Assembly: GCA_003290165.1 (NCBI GenBank)
Contig: QNQO01005820.1
Location: 57,795-121,794, forward strand
Source: Berberis thunbergii
Lineage: Eukaryota > Streptophyta > Magnoliopsida > Ranunculales > Berberidaceae
Length of the DNA: 64,000 nt
Direction of reading: 5' to 3'
The notes beneath the pieces were generated by a model, which saw only the letters and a list, made by a program, of their open reading frames with translations, made no database searches and was not told the origin of the DNA. Both the position numbers and the translations under genes were made by a program. The stretch's first letter is position 1; every line of letters starts with the position of its first letter. Of this stretch, positions 48,705 to 58,988 are shown one piece after another.

Positions 48705-48745
48705 CTGTAAAAATCGACTGATTAGAGCTTACTGGAGGATATCAT
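48705..48745 (-). pseudogene. PDIL5-4-like exon 1 (start codon, stop at codon 8)
   Basis: On the - strand the exon reads MISSSKL, stop, SVDFYR, ending at AG/GTCAGA. The family begins M-S-SSKLKSVDFYRKIPRDL, so the stop replaces a lysine (AAA to TAA). Upstream (48746-48900) is a CT-rich leader-like stretch that fits a plant 5' UTR. The exon is 41 bases and ends in phase 2. The match over 12 of 13 codons makes the assignment firm despite its shortness. Confidence 0.75.
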
Positions 48746-50216
48746 GATTGCAGACAGAGAGAGAGAGAGCTGAAACCCACCAAATTTGTACACTCTCTTA
48801 GGGCATAGAAGAAGAAAAAGATCGAATGAGATACAGAAACAGAGACTGAGACTGAGACAGTGTGAGCGAGCGAGGGATACGAATCTCGGTGGGGGTATGT
48901 GTGCAAATTTTTTTGAGTAATACTAGTGCAGTGGTATATTGCCTGGTTATCACTTAACTCGATGCAATTTTACGGTGTCTGGTAGCCACCAGGCAAGATA
49001 CCAGGCACTCTACCGGTGCACTTAAGAAAAATCCAATTTTCTTTGTACTATTTCGTGAGTAAGACTACGATGCATGGTCTTGCATGCCTGGATGGTACCA
49101 GGCACGTGCTACTTTATTGCTCCATCAAAAGCCAAAAAAAAAGAAAAAGGAAAGCATGGAAGAAAAAATCCGCAGGGAAAAGAAATAGTCTAGGGCTCCA
49201 AACGAAGAGTTTCGCATCCTCCACCTCTGCTACGTCCGCCGTCGTCCTCCATGCCTCATCAAAAGCATCGACAGAAAGAAGGAAAGAGAGCGAAGGATCG
49301 AAGAGGGCAAAGTAACTCGCTGAAAAAAGAGGGAAGAAGAAGAAGAAGAAGAAGAAGAAGAATACTCTAAGTAACAAACCCAATTGGCCGAAATCCAAAC
49401 TACAAACCCAAGTCACGGCGGGTTGAATTTATTTCTGAATGTGAGTTTTTCCAGAAAAAAAAATTTCATAATTGTTTTGGATTGAAGAAGAATACTCCAA
49501 GTTTTTTTTTTAATTAACAAGTTTGTTCTTCTGCAGAAAAAAAAATTTCAAGGTGAGTTTTTTTTTTAATTAACAATTTATTCCTGAAGGTTGAATTGTT
49601 TTGGATTAAAGAAGAATACTCCAAGTTTCTCTGTCAATTGTTTGGATTGAGTCGGTTGAATTTATTCCAGAAGAAGAATACTCCAAGTTTCTTTGTCATT
49701 TTTTTTGATTGAGTAGGTTGAATAGTTTTGGGTTTAGGAGGTTGAATTTGTTTTACACTTGTTTCAAATTTTGTAGCATGTTGAATTGTGAAGAAAAAAG
49801 GTATATGTTTAACTTGTTTGTGTACGAATGTTTTCTTTTTTCCTTCGTTCAAATGACATTTCAAAAATTATCTCTGAAAATTTGTCGTGAATTAACAGGT
49901 GTTGAATTATCTCTGAAAATTGTCTAGTTCTCATGATAGAACAACCTTACCTTCTCAAAGTAGCAAAGAGAACCAAAGAACCTAACAACAATATGGAAAT
50001 GCAGTGAACAAATTAATGAGAAATGATAGCATCAAATGAAATTTATAGATGCTTGTTGAAAAGGAAAACATGAGGTAAATCATATTAGCTTCTTCGTAAA
50101 AAATTTGTGTTTTCTCTTCTTCGTAAAAAAAATGTGTTTTCAGATTAGACTCCATATGCATCTTTTTTATTGTTTTAAGGGATGTTATGAAAATATTGTA
50201 TTTCATATTTTCAGGG
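48746..50216. other. Region between the PDIL5-4-like start and the FAR1-related fragment
   Basis: 48746-48900, read on the - strand, is CT-rich and fits the leader and core promoter of the decayed gene. A (GAA)n run lies at 49335-49362. Between about 49440 and 49720 a motif GGATTGAAGAAGAATACTCC recurs imperfectly three times. No gene recognised. Confidence 0.4.
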
Positions 50217-50716
50217 ATGGATACATTAGAAAATAATGAAAGTATGTAAAATGTAGAAATTTTAGAGGAGATAAAAGAGTCTTGCATAGGGATGAAATTT
50301 AACAACATTGATGAGTATCAATCATATTATCATGATTAGTGTAATAAAAAGGGATATCAAGTGAGAGTAAGGGCAACTGAAAAAGATGACAAAGGAAATC
50401 CTAAATATCTTATTTTTCATTCGGTCGGGCTAAGAATTCAAAAATTAAAGCAGAAAGTGTTATAAAATTGCTTACCTCCGGTAGATGTGGTTGTAAGGCT
50501 AAGATTAGAGCTCTTATACGCCCTAATGGAACATTGAGAGTGACAACAGTAACTGATGATCACAATCACGATTTGAGCCCTGGAAAATTGAGATATTATC
50601 ACAAAAATCGAGTTATGAGTCAGTATGTGAAGAAGAGGCTTGAATATAATGATAGGGCAGGCATTAGGCCAAATAAGAGTTTTCTTCGTGTGGTTGAAGC
50701 AGATGGGAATAAGTAA
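50217..50716 (+). pseudogene. FAR1-related (FRS) DNA-binding domain fragment, broken
   Basis: After a TTTTCAG acceptor the frame opens MDTLENNES. It continues through NVEILEEIKESCIGMKFNNI, KGYQVRVRATEKDDKGNPKY and, in a second frame, GRCGCKAKIRAL, DDHNHDLSPGKLRYY and VKKRLEYNDRAGIRPNKSF. This is the FAR1 (WRKY-GCM1-type zinc) DNA-binding domain of FAR1-related proteins, which descend from MULE transposases. There are two in-frame stops and a frameshift near 50424. Homology stops at VEADGNK, next to LTR-like sequence. It could equally be a MULE transposase remnant. Confidence 0.75.
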
Positions 50717-52985
50717 CACTCCTATTTTTCCAATGACAATAAAAATTTATGTGCCGAAAATTCTATTAAAAAATTGTAATTTAAAATCTTCTTTCGTTTG
50801 GCAAGTAGTATTTTTTCGAAATTCGCTTAACTTTCTTTCCTTCCGAATCTCGGGACGAGATTCCATTTAACGTGTGTATAATGTAACACCCCTAATTTCA
50901 TAAAGATAATTTATTTTATTTTAAATTAAATAAAATAGAGTTACACTTTATTGAATTTAAATTTCAAAATTTTAGGGTTTTATTTGGTGAGTTTAGAAGG
51001 TGTGTGCTTTCAGAAGTTCAGTGGGGGCGAATAACCACCCACCTTATAAAGAGAACAAACCTTTCATTCTTTCTTCTCTTGTGCAAACACTCCTTTCTTC
51101 TCTTGTGCAACAGGAAGCTCTTCCTCTTCGACGGCGGCTTGCACCCAAGTTGTTCCGCCCACTCCGCCAACATATCTTCCTCATTTCTCTTTCCTCTATC
51201 TTCCTTCTCCTTCCTATTTTCTTTCAACGCTAGAAAACACATTGGCAAGCGAGAAAGAGGTTGGACATGGCGGTGTGTGGTGTTGCATTACGAAGGGGTT
51301 GATTTGTTTGCAAGCAAGATGGTTGTTTGGTGGCGAGATGGGCGGAACGACGTGTTTTGGCGGAAAATATCATAGGGTGAGTTTTCTTCATTTTCCTTTT
51401 TATATTTTTGTATGAAGTTGAGAATGTTGAGTGATGATTAGATCTGAAATTTGGGGAGATTTATTTCTTCTTTGATTGTTGTATGAAATCATCCTTACAT
51501 GCCCATTGGATTGTTTTTATGATTTTATTGGAGATTTGTAATGGATATGTTGAGATCCGGAAGGGGTGTGGATTTGAATATATGGATTGGTGAAAAGTTT
51601 GGATCTTGAAGAGATTCGAGTTAGGAAGATTGGATTTTTATAGGGTTTGTTTGGTTAGATCATTTGTTTTAGTTTCATATTTGAATGATCATCCTGAAGT
51701 CTGAATCTGTAATGATATTAATAAACATTTGGCCACAATTTCAGATTTCAACAGAATTCATTGGTACAATTGATGGCAAGTGTAACATATTGGGATTAAA
51801 AGATGAATGAGTTGCATGTAGTATTGAGAATTCAATGAATTTTAATGGGAAAAACTCGCTGGAAGGTTGGTAAAGGTGAGAGTAAATGTCTTGATCTTTT
51901 TCACAACCTCCCCATTGGGTTCCATTTGATTGGCTCCAATTACTCCTAAAGCGTTTTAAATTTTCATTTTTGTATTTCATTTATATGGTTCTGGACTCTT
52001 TAGTGAATTAGAGTTTTTTTTTTTGTGAAAATGTCATCAAGGATGTCTGATTGGTGGGGTGGTTGAAGAGGCTATTCAACTTACAATGTGGCCCATCTGT
52101 AGGGAAGTTACTTTTAGAAAAAAAGAGGCACATAATGATTGAAAAGTTAGGTTAGTTCCACATGAGACAGTGAGAGGATTGGTCTGATCACTGCTCTCTA
52201 AACGATCATTTCTAGTTAGGCCAGTGGGTGGGGGAACTGATGCAGTATTTTACGAATCGGTTTCAGTTTCTGAATCTTTTCTCTTCAGTGGGGTGGCATC
52301 ATATAGGATTGTTTGGAACTGTGTTCATCTGATGAAGAAGTTGGCAGTCACGTGATTTGTTTCTGCATAGACCTTAGGGAGGAAGATATGTTCGCTGTAG
52401 AGTGGGTGATGCTTTCTAGTTTAATTTTGGTGTTAACTTGGAATTAGTGGATGTTTCCAAACCACTTAAGTTATGTGTGTTGTATTGGTATGTTCAAACT
52501 TCACAATGGAATATTTGTATCCTTCTAATGATTAGTTCTCTTTTAAACTATTTTTTTTAGTTTACATGCCAATGCATCTTAGCAAGTTGACAAATTTACA
52601 AGCACTTGTCACTAGTCACTAGGTACATATACATCCATCGAATTACATTGATATGTTATTTCACTTGTTCATTTGTAAGCTTAAGTCTGTATTTGATTTG
52701 TATGCTTGTAATCATTAAGTCTCTTCTAGGACTAGTTTTCAATAAACAATAGCATTTGGCTTTTATGTGTAGTAGTGTTTGATATTGATATTGCACTATT
52801 GTGCCGCTATGTTTTATTTATCATTGATTCTACTGATGCAGGACCATTTAAGATTAATGGTGTTCCTCTGAACGTATACACCCTGAAATGGTTATGTTTC
52901 CCCAAATTAATGGGTTGATTGACTAATAAATGACAAAGTGTCATTATGAGAGAAAAACTAAAATACCAGAAAATCAATGACATTG
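50717..52985 (+). other. LTR-like and unassigned sequence
   Basis: TAACACTCCTATTTTT (50715) and TGTAACACCCCTAATTT (50884) look like two LTR starts. The sequence before the second (AATCTCGGGACGAGATTCC) resembles the end of gypsy internal DNA. CTTATAAAG near 51044 could be an LTR TATA box. No closing end was found. A ribosomal protein L6-like exon scrap lies at 52842-52873. Confidence 0.35.
52842..52873 (+). pseudogene. Possible ribosomal protein L6 exon scrap
   Basis: After TGATGCAG the sequence reads GPFKINGVPL, identical to a conserved block of plant 60S ribosomal protein L6. The match ends there. Ten residues are short for a firm call, but the acceptor site fits. Confidence 0.35.
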
Positions 52986-52989
52986 CACT

Positions 52990-53690
52990 ACACCGAAAAC
53001 CCCCATTAGCAACGATTCTATACCGTGGGCATAAGCCATTGCCACGGCTAAGAGCCGTGGGCTACAGAGGCGTCGCGAAATTCCTTGTAACGGCTATAAA
53101 CCGTTGCTAAACATTGTAGCAACAGTTTTATGCTTGAGTAGGGGTGATGATTTTCAGCATTTAGCCACGGTTTTAAACCGTTGCAATAACAATAGCAACG
53201 GTTTTTAGCCGTTGCAAATATAGCCACGGTTCTAAGCCGTGACAAGGTGTAGATATTAGCAACGGTTCTAAGCCGTGGCTAACAAGGTAGCAACGGTTTT
53301 AAGCCGTGGCTAACCCTGGCCACGGTTTTAAACCATGACAAGGTGTAAATATTAGCAACGGTTTTAAACCGTGGCTAACAAGGTAGCAACGGTTTTAAGC
53401 CGTGGCTAACCCTGGCCACGGTTTTAAGCCGTGAAAAGGTGTAAATATTAGCAACGGTTTTAAACCGTGGCTAACAAGGTAGCAACGGTTTTGAGTCGTG
53501 GCTAACCCTGGCCACGGTTTTAAGCCGTGGCTAAACAGTGAGAAATAAACCGTGGCAAACGTGATAGCAACGGTTTTAAGCCGTGGCTAACTCTGGCCAC
53601 GGTTTAAAGCCGTAGCAACTGATGAAGAACGCCCACGGTTCCTAGCCGTGGCAATATTCAATCACGGTTGTAAGCCGTTGGCAATTAAAA
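52990..53690. repeat. CACTA subterminal palindromic repeat array
   Basis: About twenty copies of a near-palindrome, AGCAACGGTTTTAAGCCGTGG and variants such as GCCACGGTTTTAAGCCGTGGC, fill the region. Between 53245 and about 53532 they are organised in a higher-order unit of 96 bp repeated three times (GGTGTAAATATTAGCAACGG marks each start). Subterminal motif arrays are where CACTA-encoded proteins bind in En/Spm. Confidence 0.88.
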
Positions 53691-54433
53691 CAAAATTCAA
53701 AAAAAAAAAAAATCTGTTTTGTTACAACGGTTTCAAACCATTGCAAATTAATATAATTGAAAAAAAAATTTATATATATATTTTTGCTGCTGCAGCAAAA
53801 TCACAGCCGTGGCACCTGCAAAATCAGTCCTTACTATGGTTTGTGTCATGCCTCCTGCACGAATAAAATTTCACCAAACTATATGCTAGATAAATACAAA
53901 ATCAACCGTAAAAAGGAACTTGTCAAGTTTTGACGCCAAACAAAAACATGTAAACAAATAGCACTAATGTACAATAACAGGATTAACCTGAACAAATGGA
54001 ACCTTGTTATATAATGTTTCGCTCGCATCTAAAACAAAAGAATTTCTCTATGTTTTTTCCAACAATACAAATCCACCTAGTTATAATGTAAGAAAATACA
54101 TTGATGCCCTTAGGAACATGCCCCATTAATTCTTTCGGTAGTTGCTTGTTCAATATACTGAAAATGATGAGAATGCAGCACCTGGTAGTTGCTTGTATAT
54201 GGCACCGGTGATGGTTGATACAACGACACACTTTGCACCCCAGAAACAAGCAATGTATGCGCATTCTCCTGTCCAACATACTGCTGCCCGTACTGGCTCA
54301 GACCTTCAGAGCCCTGCAGTATAAAAATTAGTCAGTACTGAATGACAGACAAACATGACCTATAAAGATTGCTAATAAACCAAAGATGATGATGAAATTG
54401 ATGAAAACACTGGCAACTCTTTGGAAAATTTAC
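53691..54433. other. CACTA interior, possible gene scrap
   Basis: A and T tracts at 53698-53775. The segment 54115-54313 is open in more than one frame on both strands, with a good acceptor (TATACTGCAG on the - strand at 54314), but it does not join the exon at 54434-54520 in frame. Unresolved. Confidence 0.35.
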
Positions 54434-54520
54434 CATTCACTGAATCTTGGTAATCAGACAACCTTCCCAGCTTCCAATCAATGAGAACACCATCTCCCCA
54501 GTATGACACAACCACTTGAG
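54434..54520 (-). pseudogene. Unrecognised captured exon
   Basis: An 87-base exon-like piece between TTTTTCAG and GTAAAT on the - strand. It reads QVVVSYWGDGVLIDWKLGRL, then SDYQDSVN. I do not recognise the family. It does not continue the isomerase exons in phase, so it probably comes from a second gene. Confidence 0.4.
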
Positions 54521-55005
54521 CTGAAAAAGAAACAAGGATCACCTGTTTAATTCATTACAAGTGCCAAATCCCACAGAGTGTAAAAATCATGAAAATAGAA
54601 TATAAAAAGGTAAACCAAAAACCCATCTCAATATGAATTTTCGTGGGGGCGAACAAAGAAATGTTTTCCAAAGTTATCTTCAACTTCAAGGTGGAGAACT
54701 ATTTCCCACTTTTTCTCACATCTCTTCTCATTTTTTTTATGAATTTCCTATGGAAAATTTTCCTTAAACCAACAAACCCTTAGTGATCTCAACCATCTCC
54801 AGCAAACCTACAGTACGTGAAGGGCATGCTAATATATCACTCAATTTGAAGTTCTCATCAAATTATAGTTGTGAGTGTTGCAATTTCAAGTTTTTTGAGA
54901 TCACAACAACAACTTCAGTGAATTGACACTCCTTTTGTGAGATGAACTACATTTCAGTTACTTGGAAGCACTAAGCACTAAAATGCGGAAATTGATAATA
55001 CTCAC

Positions 55006-55188
55006 CTGGTTAAATGGCCGTGTTTCTGTGCAGAAAGCTCTTTCAAGGATACCATCAGTATGAAGTGAACGGATAACACCTAGAGCAGTACCATATCCAG
55101 CAGTTGCGAGACTGTCAAAGCATTGTGAGCATTGAATAGACTGAGCATTTCTTAATGAACTCCCATTGAGCTAAACGGTAAGCAAAAA

Positions 55189-55258
<70 letters not shown>

Positions 55259-56069
55259 TGAAGAACCTTCCAGGAACCTGCTAGTGTTGCAATGCGTTAA
55301 AATAGAGACCCTTTGGGGGTTCTTGGCTTTTCCCTGTACAAAGCTGGCGCCATATGTACCAATTGCTTGATTTGAAGCCACATCATCCTTAAGCATGGTT
55401 TTCGCAGCTTGTATGTAAGCCTGCATTATGAACATTTTGCACTAAAACTGGAAGAAACTCCTATTTGCAGCCATGCTTCAACAAAGTTTCGAGTGCTAAA
55501 ACTCAAATAAAGCACTCAACCTGACGAATCTAAGTGGTCCTTGACAACAGAATGCCATACATTCTAGGTGCGTTCCACCTTTTCAAATGTAAGCTTGAAA
55601 CATACTTGGGTCAAATCACTTTACAATTGCTAATGAAAGTAAGATCAGTACATAGGAAAATTCCAATACCTCAATAACAGACTTGGCATCTGCAACAGAA
55701 CTAGCAGTCTTTGATACAACATCTTTAAGATTTATCGCAACATCAGAAAGGTTTACGGCAGTTGGTCGGCTGCCAACAGAACAAAATTCTAACTACATCA
55801 ATAGTGAGATAAATTGCTATTCACGTTCACTTTAAACACCTAGATATGAACTACAAATATATCCTCTATCTTTTTTTAATCATTAAATATTAGGTTCAAT
55901 GAAGAGGTACCTAGAGACGAGGTAATCCAATTTCTTGCCAAGAAATAAAACAACATCATTAGACGTGCCATCAAAAGGTCCCTTTTTAACCACTTCCACT
56001 GCTAGGGAGAGGGCTGCTGATATAGCAATTGCAGGTGCACCACGCACCACCATATCTTTTATTGCTTCC
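55006..56069 (-). pseudogene. Captured methylthioribose-1-phosphate isomerase fragment, four intact exons
   Basis: Exons 55911-56069, 55670-55769, 55278-55420 and 55006-55111 join in phase (159+100+143+106 bases, 169 codons) with proper GT-AG introns and no stop. Blocks read [62 protein letters not shown] and [14 protein letters not shown]. These are the N-terminal half of plant MTNA, the eIF2B-like isomerase of the methionine salvage cycle. The first exon and the whole C-terminal half, including the second catalytic aspartate, are absent. It lies inside the CACTA element beside pieces of other genes, hence a transduplicated fragment. Confidence 0.85.
55188..55258. repeat. (AAT)n microsatellite
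   Basis: About 70 bases of AAT repeat in the intron between the isomerase exons at 55278 and 55111. Confidence 0.95.
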
Positions 56070-57746
56070 CTGCGAGAGAAAGTAAAACCAAATTTTCCAT
56101 ACACTGGCATACCTCAAATTCTCAATAATTGATAAAGAACGGTTTTTATCAGATTTTAACGTGGATGAAAAGCTCTCGTGTCATAATATATATTGCCATT
56201 AGGACCTAGTTTTCAAGTTTAAGCAGATAAACAATGTCTGACCCGAGTTCATTTTCTTTCATTTTTTTGAACTTTTGCAGAATAAAATTGTCAAGTTGAG
56301 AAGGAAACAAATTTCTCTCTTAGGGATTCCAGCAATTTCTCAACCGTAGAACACGCAGCACACGCGCGTTTCTGCGACAAATCAAGTTACACCGGACTGC
56401 CCAGATCAACCGGCATACACACGCTCCAACCGCATGTCGCCACATCTCAGCATGTCAACGCTGCGACAGACAACAGCAATGCGTCCCAGCAGCAGCAAAC
56501 CCAGCAGCAACAACAAAGCAGCGCAGCAACAGCAACACAGCGCAGCAACAGAATGGCACTCTGTTTTGCGACAGAGTGCTCTGCCTAAACCGCACATCAT
56601 CTGCCCCTTCCATCCAAGAAATGCTGGAATTTTGTCGCGACAGTCTGCCCTTCTCCTGCAGCCGAAACATCCCTGCCACAATATGTATCCGCATAAAACA
56701 ACAGCAAGTACGCCAGTCCGCCCCAATGCCAGACTCCGCATGAAACAGCAGCAGAAAAAAAAACAGATGCACTCTGTTTTGCGACAGAGTGCTCTGCCTA
56801 CACAGCACAGCAGCATCCCCTGCATACAATGAACGTCCGAAACTGGGAACTATTGCATCCAAGCAACCATCTAGAAAACGATTATCATAGAGACAACTAG
56901 TAATGCATGTATGCGTAGAACGCCTCTACCAAGCAGGTTGTATCAGAAAGCACGAAAATGATGCTTCATTTAATCTATTGGTGCAGAGTTGTTACTTTGT
57001 AATATCAAATTCCTCGTTTCGTTATGGACATTGATGCAATATTTGTCGTATATACTTGTGAATCAATTACGAGGTATACATTTTCATGTAGGCTAAACAT
57101 GGTCCTTCATCAGAATATCAAAGATTAAAACAAACAACGTAACTCAAGTAGTATATGTACGACGTTTAGACTCTAACTCAAGTGTCATTGATTCAGCCAT
57201 CTAGATTTCATAGCCAAGCCCTACTTCAGAAACACATACGGTGTGTAGACAGTTTATGACGGGTGCACATTAGGTATCAAAAAAAAAAAATTCATCAACA
57301 CATGCAAGCTAGTTATCATTGAGGAACTTGACAGGCAGCAATTGCATAATAAAATTATGAAGTAAATGCACTTATATGAATGAACTATTGATTTGGGAAA
57401 GTAGCAAAAACACATCCAGTCATGCATCTGACAAAAATTAGGTAAGGTAAAGGATCTTAATATACATTGTGTGGGTGCGAGTGTGGATAACTAGCATGTA
57501 TACATCTAAACTTGTCGAGACCAATTTAAAAGGAAATAGTAAGTTGGAGAAAACAGGAATCCAAAAATTAGACACCTGTGTATGGGAGATGTACAACATC
57601 CATGAGACGTCCACTGAATAAGGTGCAGACCAAGAGAGGCATTCAAGAGGGTACGCTATGGGACTCTTATACTTCAGCATACACGCAGAATGCATCTGAC
57701 ACCAACAATAAGAATTTCTGTGAACAACTCAAAGCCTCCCTTAAAT
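56070..57746. other. CACTA interior with a GC-richer, CAG-rich block
   Basis: 56340-56870 is GC-richer and CAG/CAA-rich, and carries a 31-bp motif twice (56556-56586, 56769-56799). The motif contains a 9-bp stem, GCACTCTGT/ACAGAGTGC, with a TTTGCG loop. The overlapping frames on both strands are low-complexity and probably not coding. 56870-57746 is AT-rich and unassigned. Confidence 0.5.
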
Positions 57747-57845
57747 TCAGGTATGAGGAGGATAGAGTTCCCATAATGCAACAGTGGTGTCCTCCGAAGA
57801 TGAAGCCATCAGCTTACAGTCGGTTGAGAATGAAACAGAATTGCA
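57747..57845 (-). pseudogene. Captured WD40-repeat exon
   Basis: After a TTTTGGCAG acceptor the - strand reads [20 protein letters not shown], then TVALWEL and a stop six codons later. [21 protein letters not shown] is a WD40 blade. A single blade without the rest of a propeller, lying inside the CACTA element, indicates a captured piece. The source gene is unknown. Confidence 0.6.
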
Positions 57846-58988
57846 CTGCCAAAAAAACAATGGCATACAAATTGTTAAATATGATAATAAATGAAATTTG
57901 GCTATGAAAATATGATAAAAAGAAGGTGGACAGGTTCACTTAAGGGGTGGCATCAAAGCAAGAACAAACGCCTATTCTGAATATTAGAAGTAAGCTAAGC
58001 AAACTTAAAAGGGTGTCTCATACATTGAAAATTAGCTTGCTGCCAGTACATGTAGTGAATATTCACTGCAATAGCACCCTTGTCCGTGAAATTACAAATG
58101 ATAAGGCACACTCATCAATCGAAGAAAATAAACAGAAAAACATGCACATAGCATGAAGGCTTTTGAAAATGCTTAGAATTATTGCATACCGTAGCACTAT
58201 GATACTTTCAAAATTGCTAAAGCATTTCCTTTGTGATAATTATAGATCCTTAATCTGCCATGAGAAAGAACAAATGGATTCCCTTGTGAAGATTGAGCAT
58301 GAAACATGAAATAAATTTAAACAATACAAATGTACAGTCATAGAAGATAAGATAATGAAAAGCTAAAGATTCTTTCGTGATCTTCATGCATCATTAGATT
58401 ATGTAAAAACGTCACAAACACGAAAGACATTGAGTTAATGTAAAGTCTTTGTCGAAGAAAAGCATGGAGAATGAATATGCAAGAAGTGAAAAGAATATAT
58501 ATTTCGTCAACTTTCAGAATGAGAAAAACATATGCAAATTAAAAGTGATCTCACAAGAAGATTGGAAATGATGAATGTGCAGTTATGACTAACCATACTG
58601 ATACATGTATTGGCAAGAAAATGTATCAAATTACATATGAAAGGGGGCCACATTTTGGATAGTATTATATCTATTATGAACAAAATAGATATAATACTTG
58701 AACTAGGTTAGATGGCCACCACATGTAAGGAGAATACCTCAACCACAGCTCAAAACCAGTGTGCTAACCGCGCACGCTCCCGCTGCGGCCAGAAACAGCA
58801 CGTACAACAATAAACATTAAAAGAAAGACATCATAATCAAAAGTAAACATAATAAACATTAAAAAGTAAATTATAGTCAGAAAATTCACCATTAGACTCT
58901 TGGTTTTTGTAACTATCAAATCATCAAGTTCCACATGAGTTCTACACTATATGAAGAAATCACCAACGTCCAAATCCCCCATCTTGTC
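57846..58988. other. CACTA interior, unassigned
   Basis: AT-rich. A small GC-rich patch at 58760-58800 has no recognised function. No coding signal. Confidence 0.4.

Larger units (their letters stand above)
11493..48745 (-). pseudogene. PDIL5-4-like (thioredoxin plus ERV41/46 domain) pseudogene with giant TE-filled introns
   Basis: Twelve - strand exons, listed separately, read in order as a plant protein disulfide isomerase-like 5-3/5-4 protein. This family has an N-terminal membrane segment, a thioredoxin domain with a single-cysteine site (APWCYWSN) and the ERGIC-N/COPII-coated ERV domain of cargo receptors cycling between ER and Golgi. GT-AG borders and phases agree at most junctions. 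Lesions: TAA at codon 8, TAA at the Tyr after the APWC cysteine, TGA in exon 17316-17540, a 2-base loss near 11930, loss of the donor at 11649 by an AT repeat, and one extra A near 11519. I did not find the exons for the N-terminal membrane segment (between 38412 and 48705) or for the GYPSIRIF block (between 18281 and 23501). Introns reach about 10-11.5 kb. Confidence 0.88.

Noticed and set aside
49335..49362. (GAA)n run as an exonic splicing or coding repeat
   Set aside because: It lies in non-coding DNA with no gene model around it; a plain microsatellite.
52990..53690. Regular repeats considered as a CRISPR array or centromeric satellite
   Set aside because: The units are palindromic, directly adjacent to a CACTA terminus and without unique spacers; the genome is a plant. 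CACTA subterminal repeats explain them.
55115..55435. A single 106-residue frame with a long tyrosine run
   Set aside because: The tyrosine run is an AAT microsatellite in an intron; only 55278-55420 is exon.
56406..56862. Overlapping 130-140-residue frames on both strands
   Set aside because: Low-complexity CAG/CTG-rich sequence gives open frames in several registers; no domain is recognisable.
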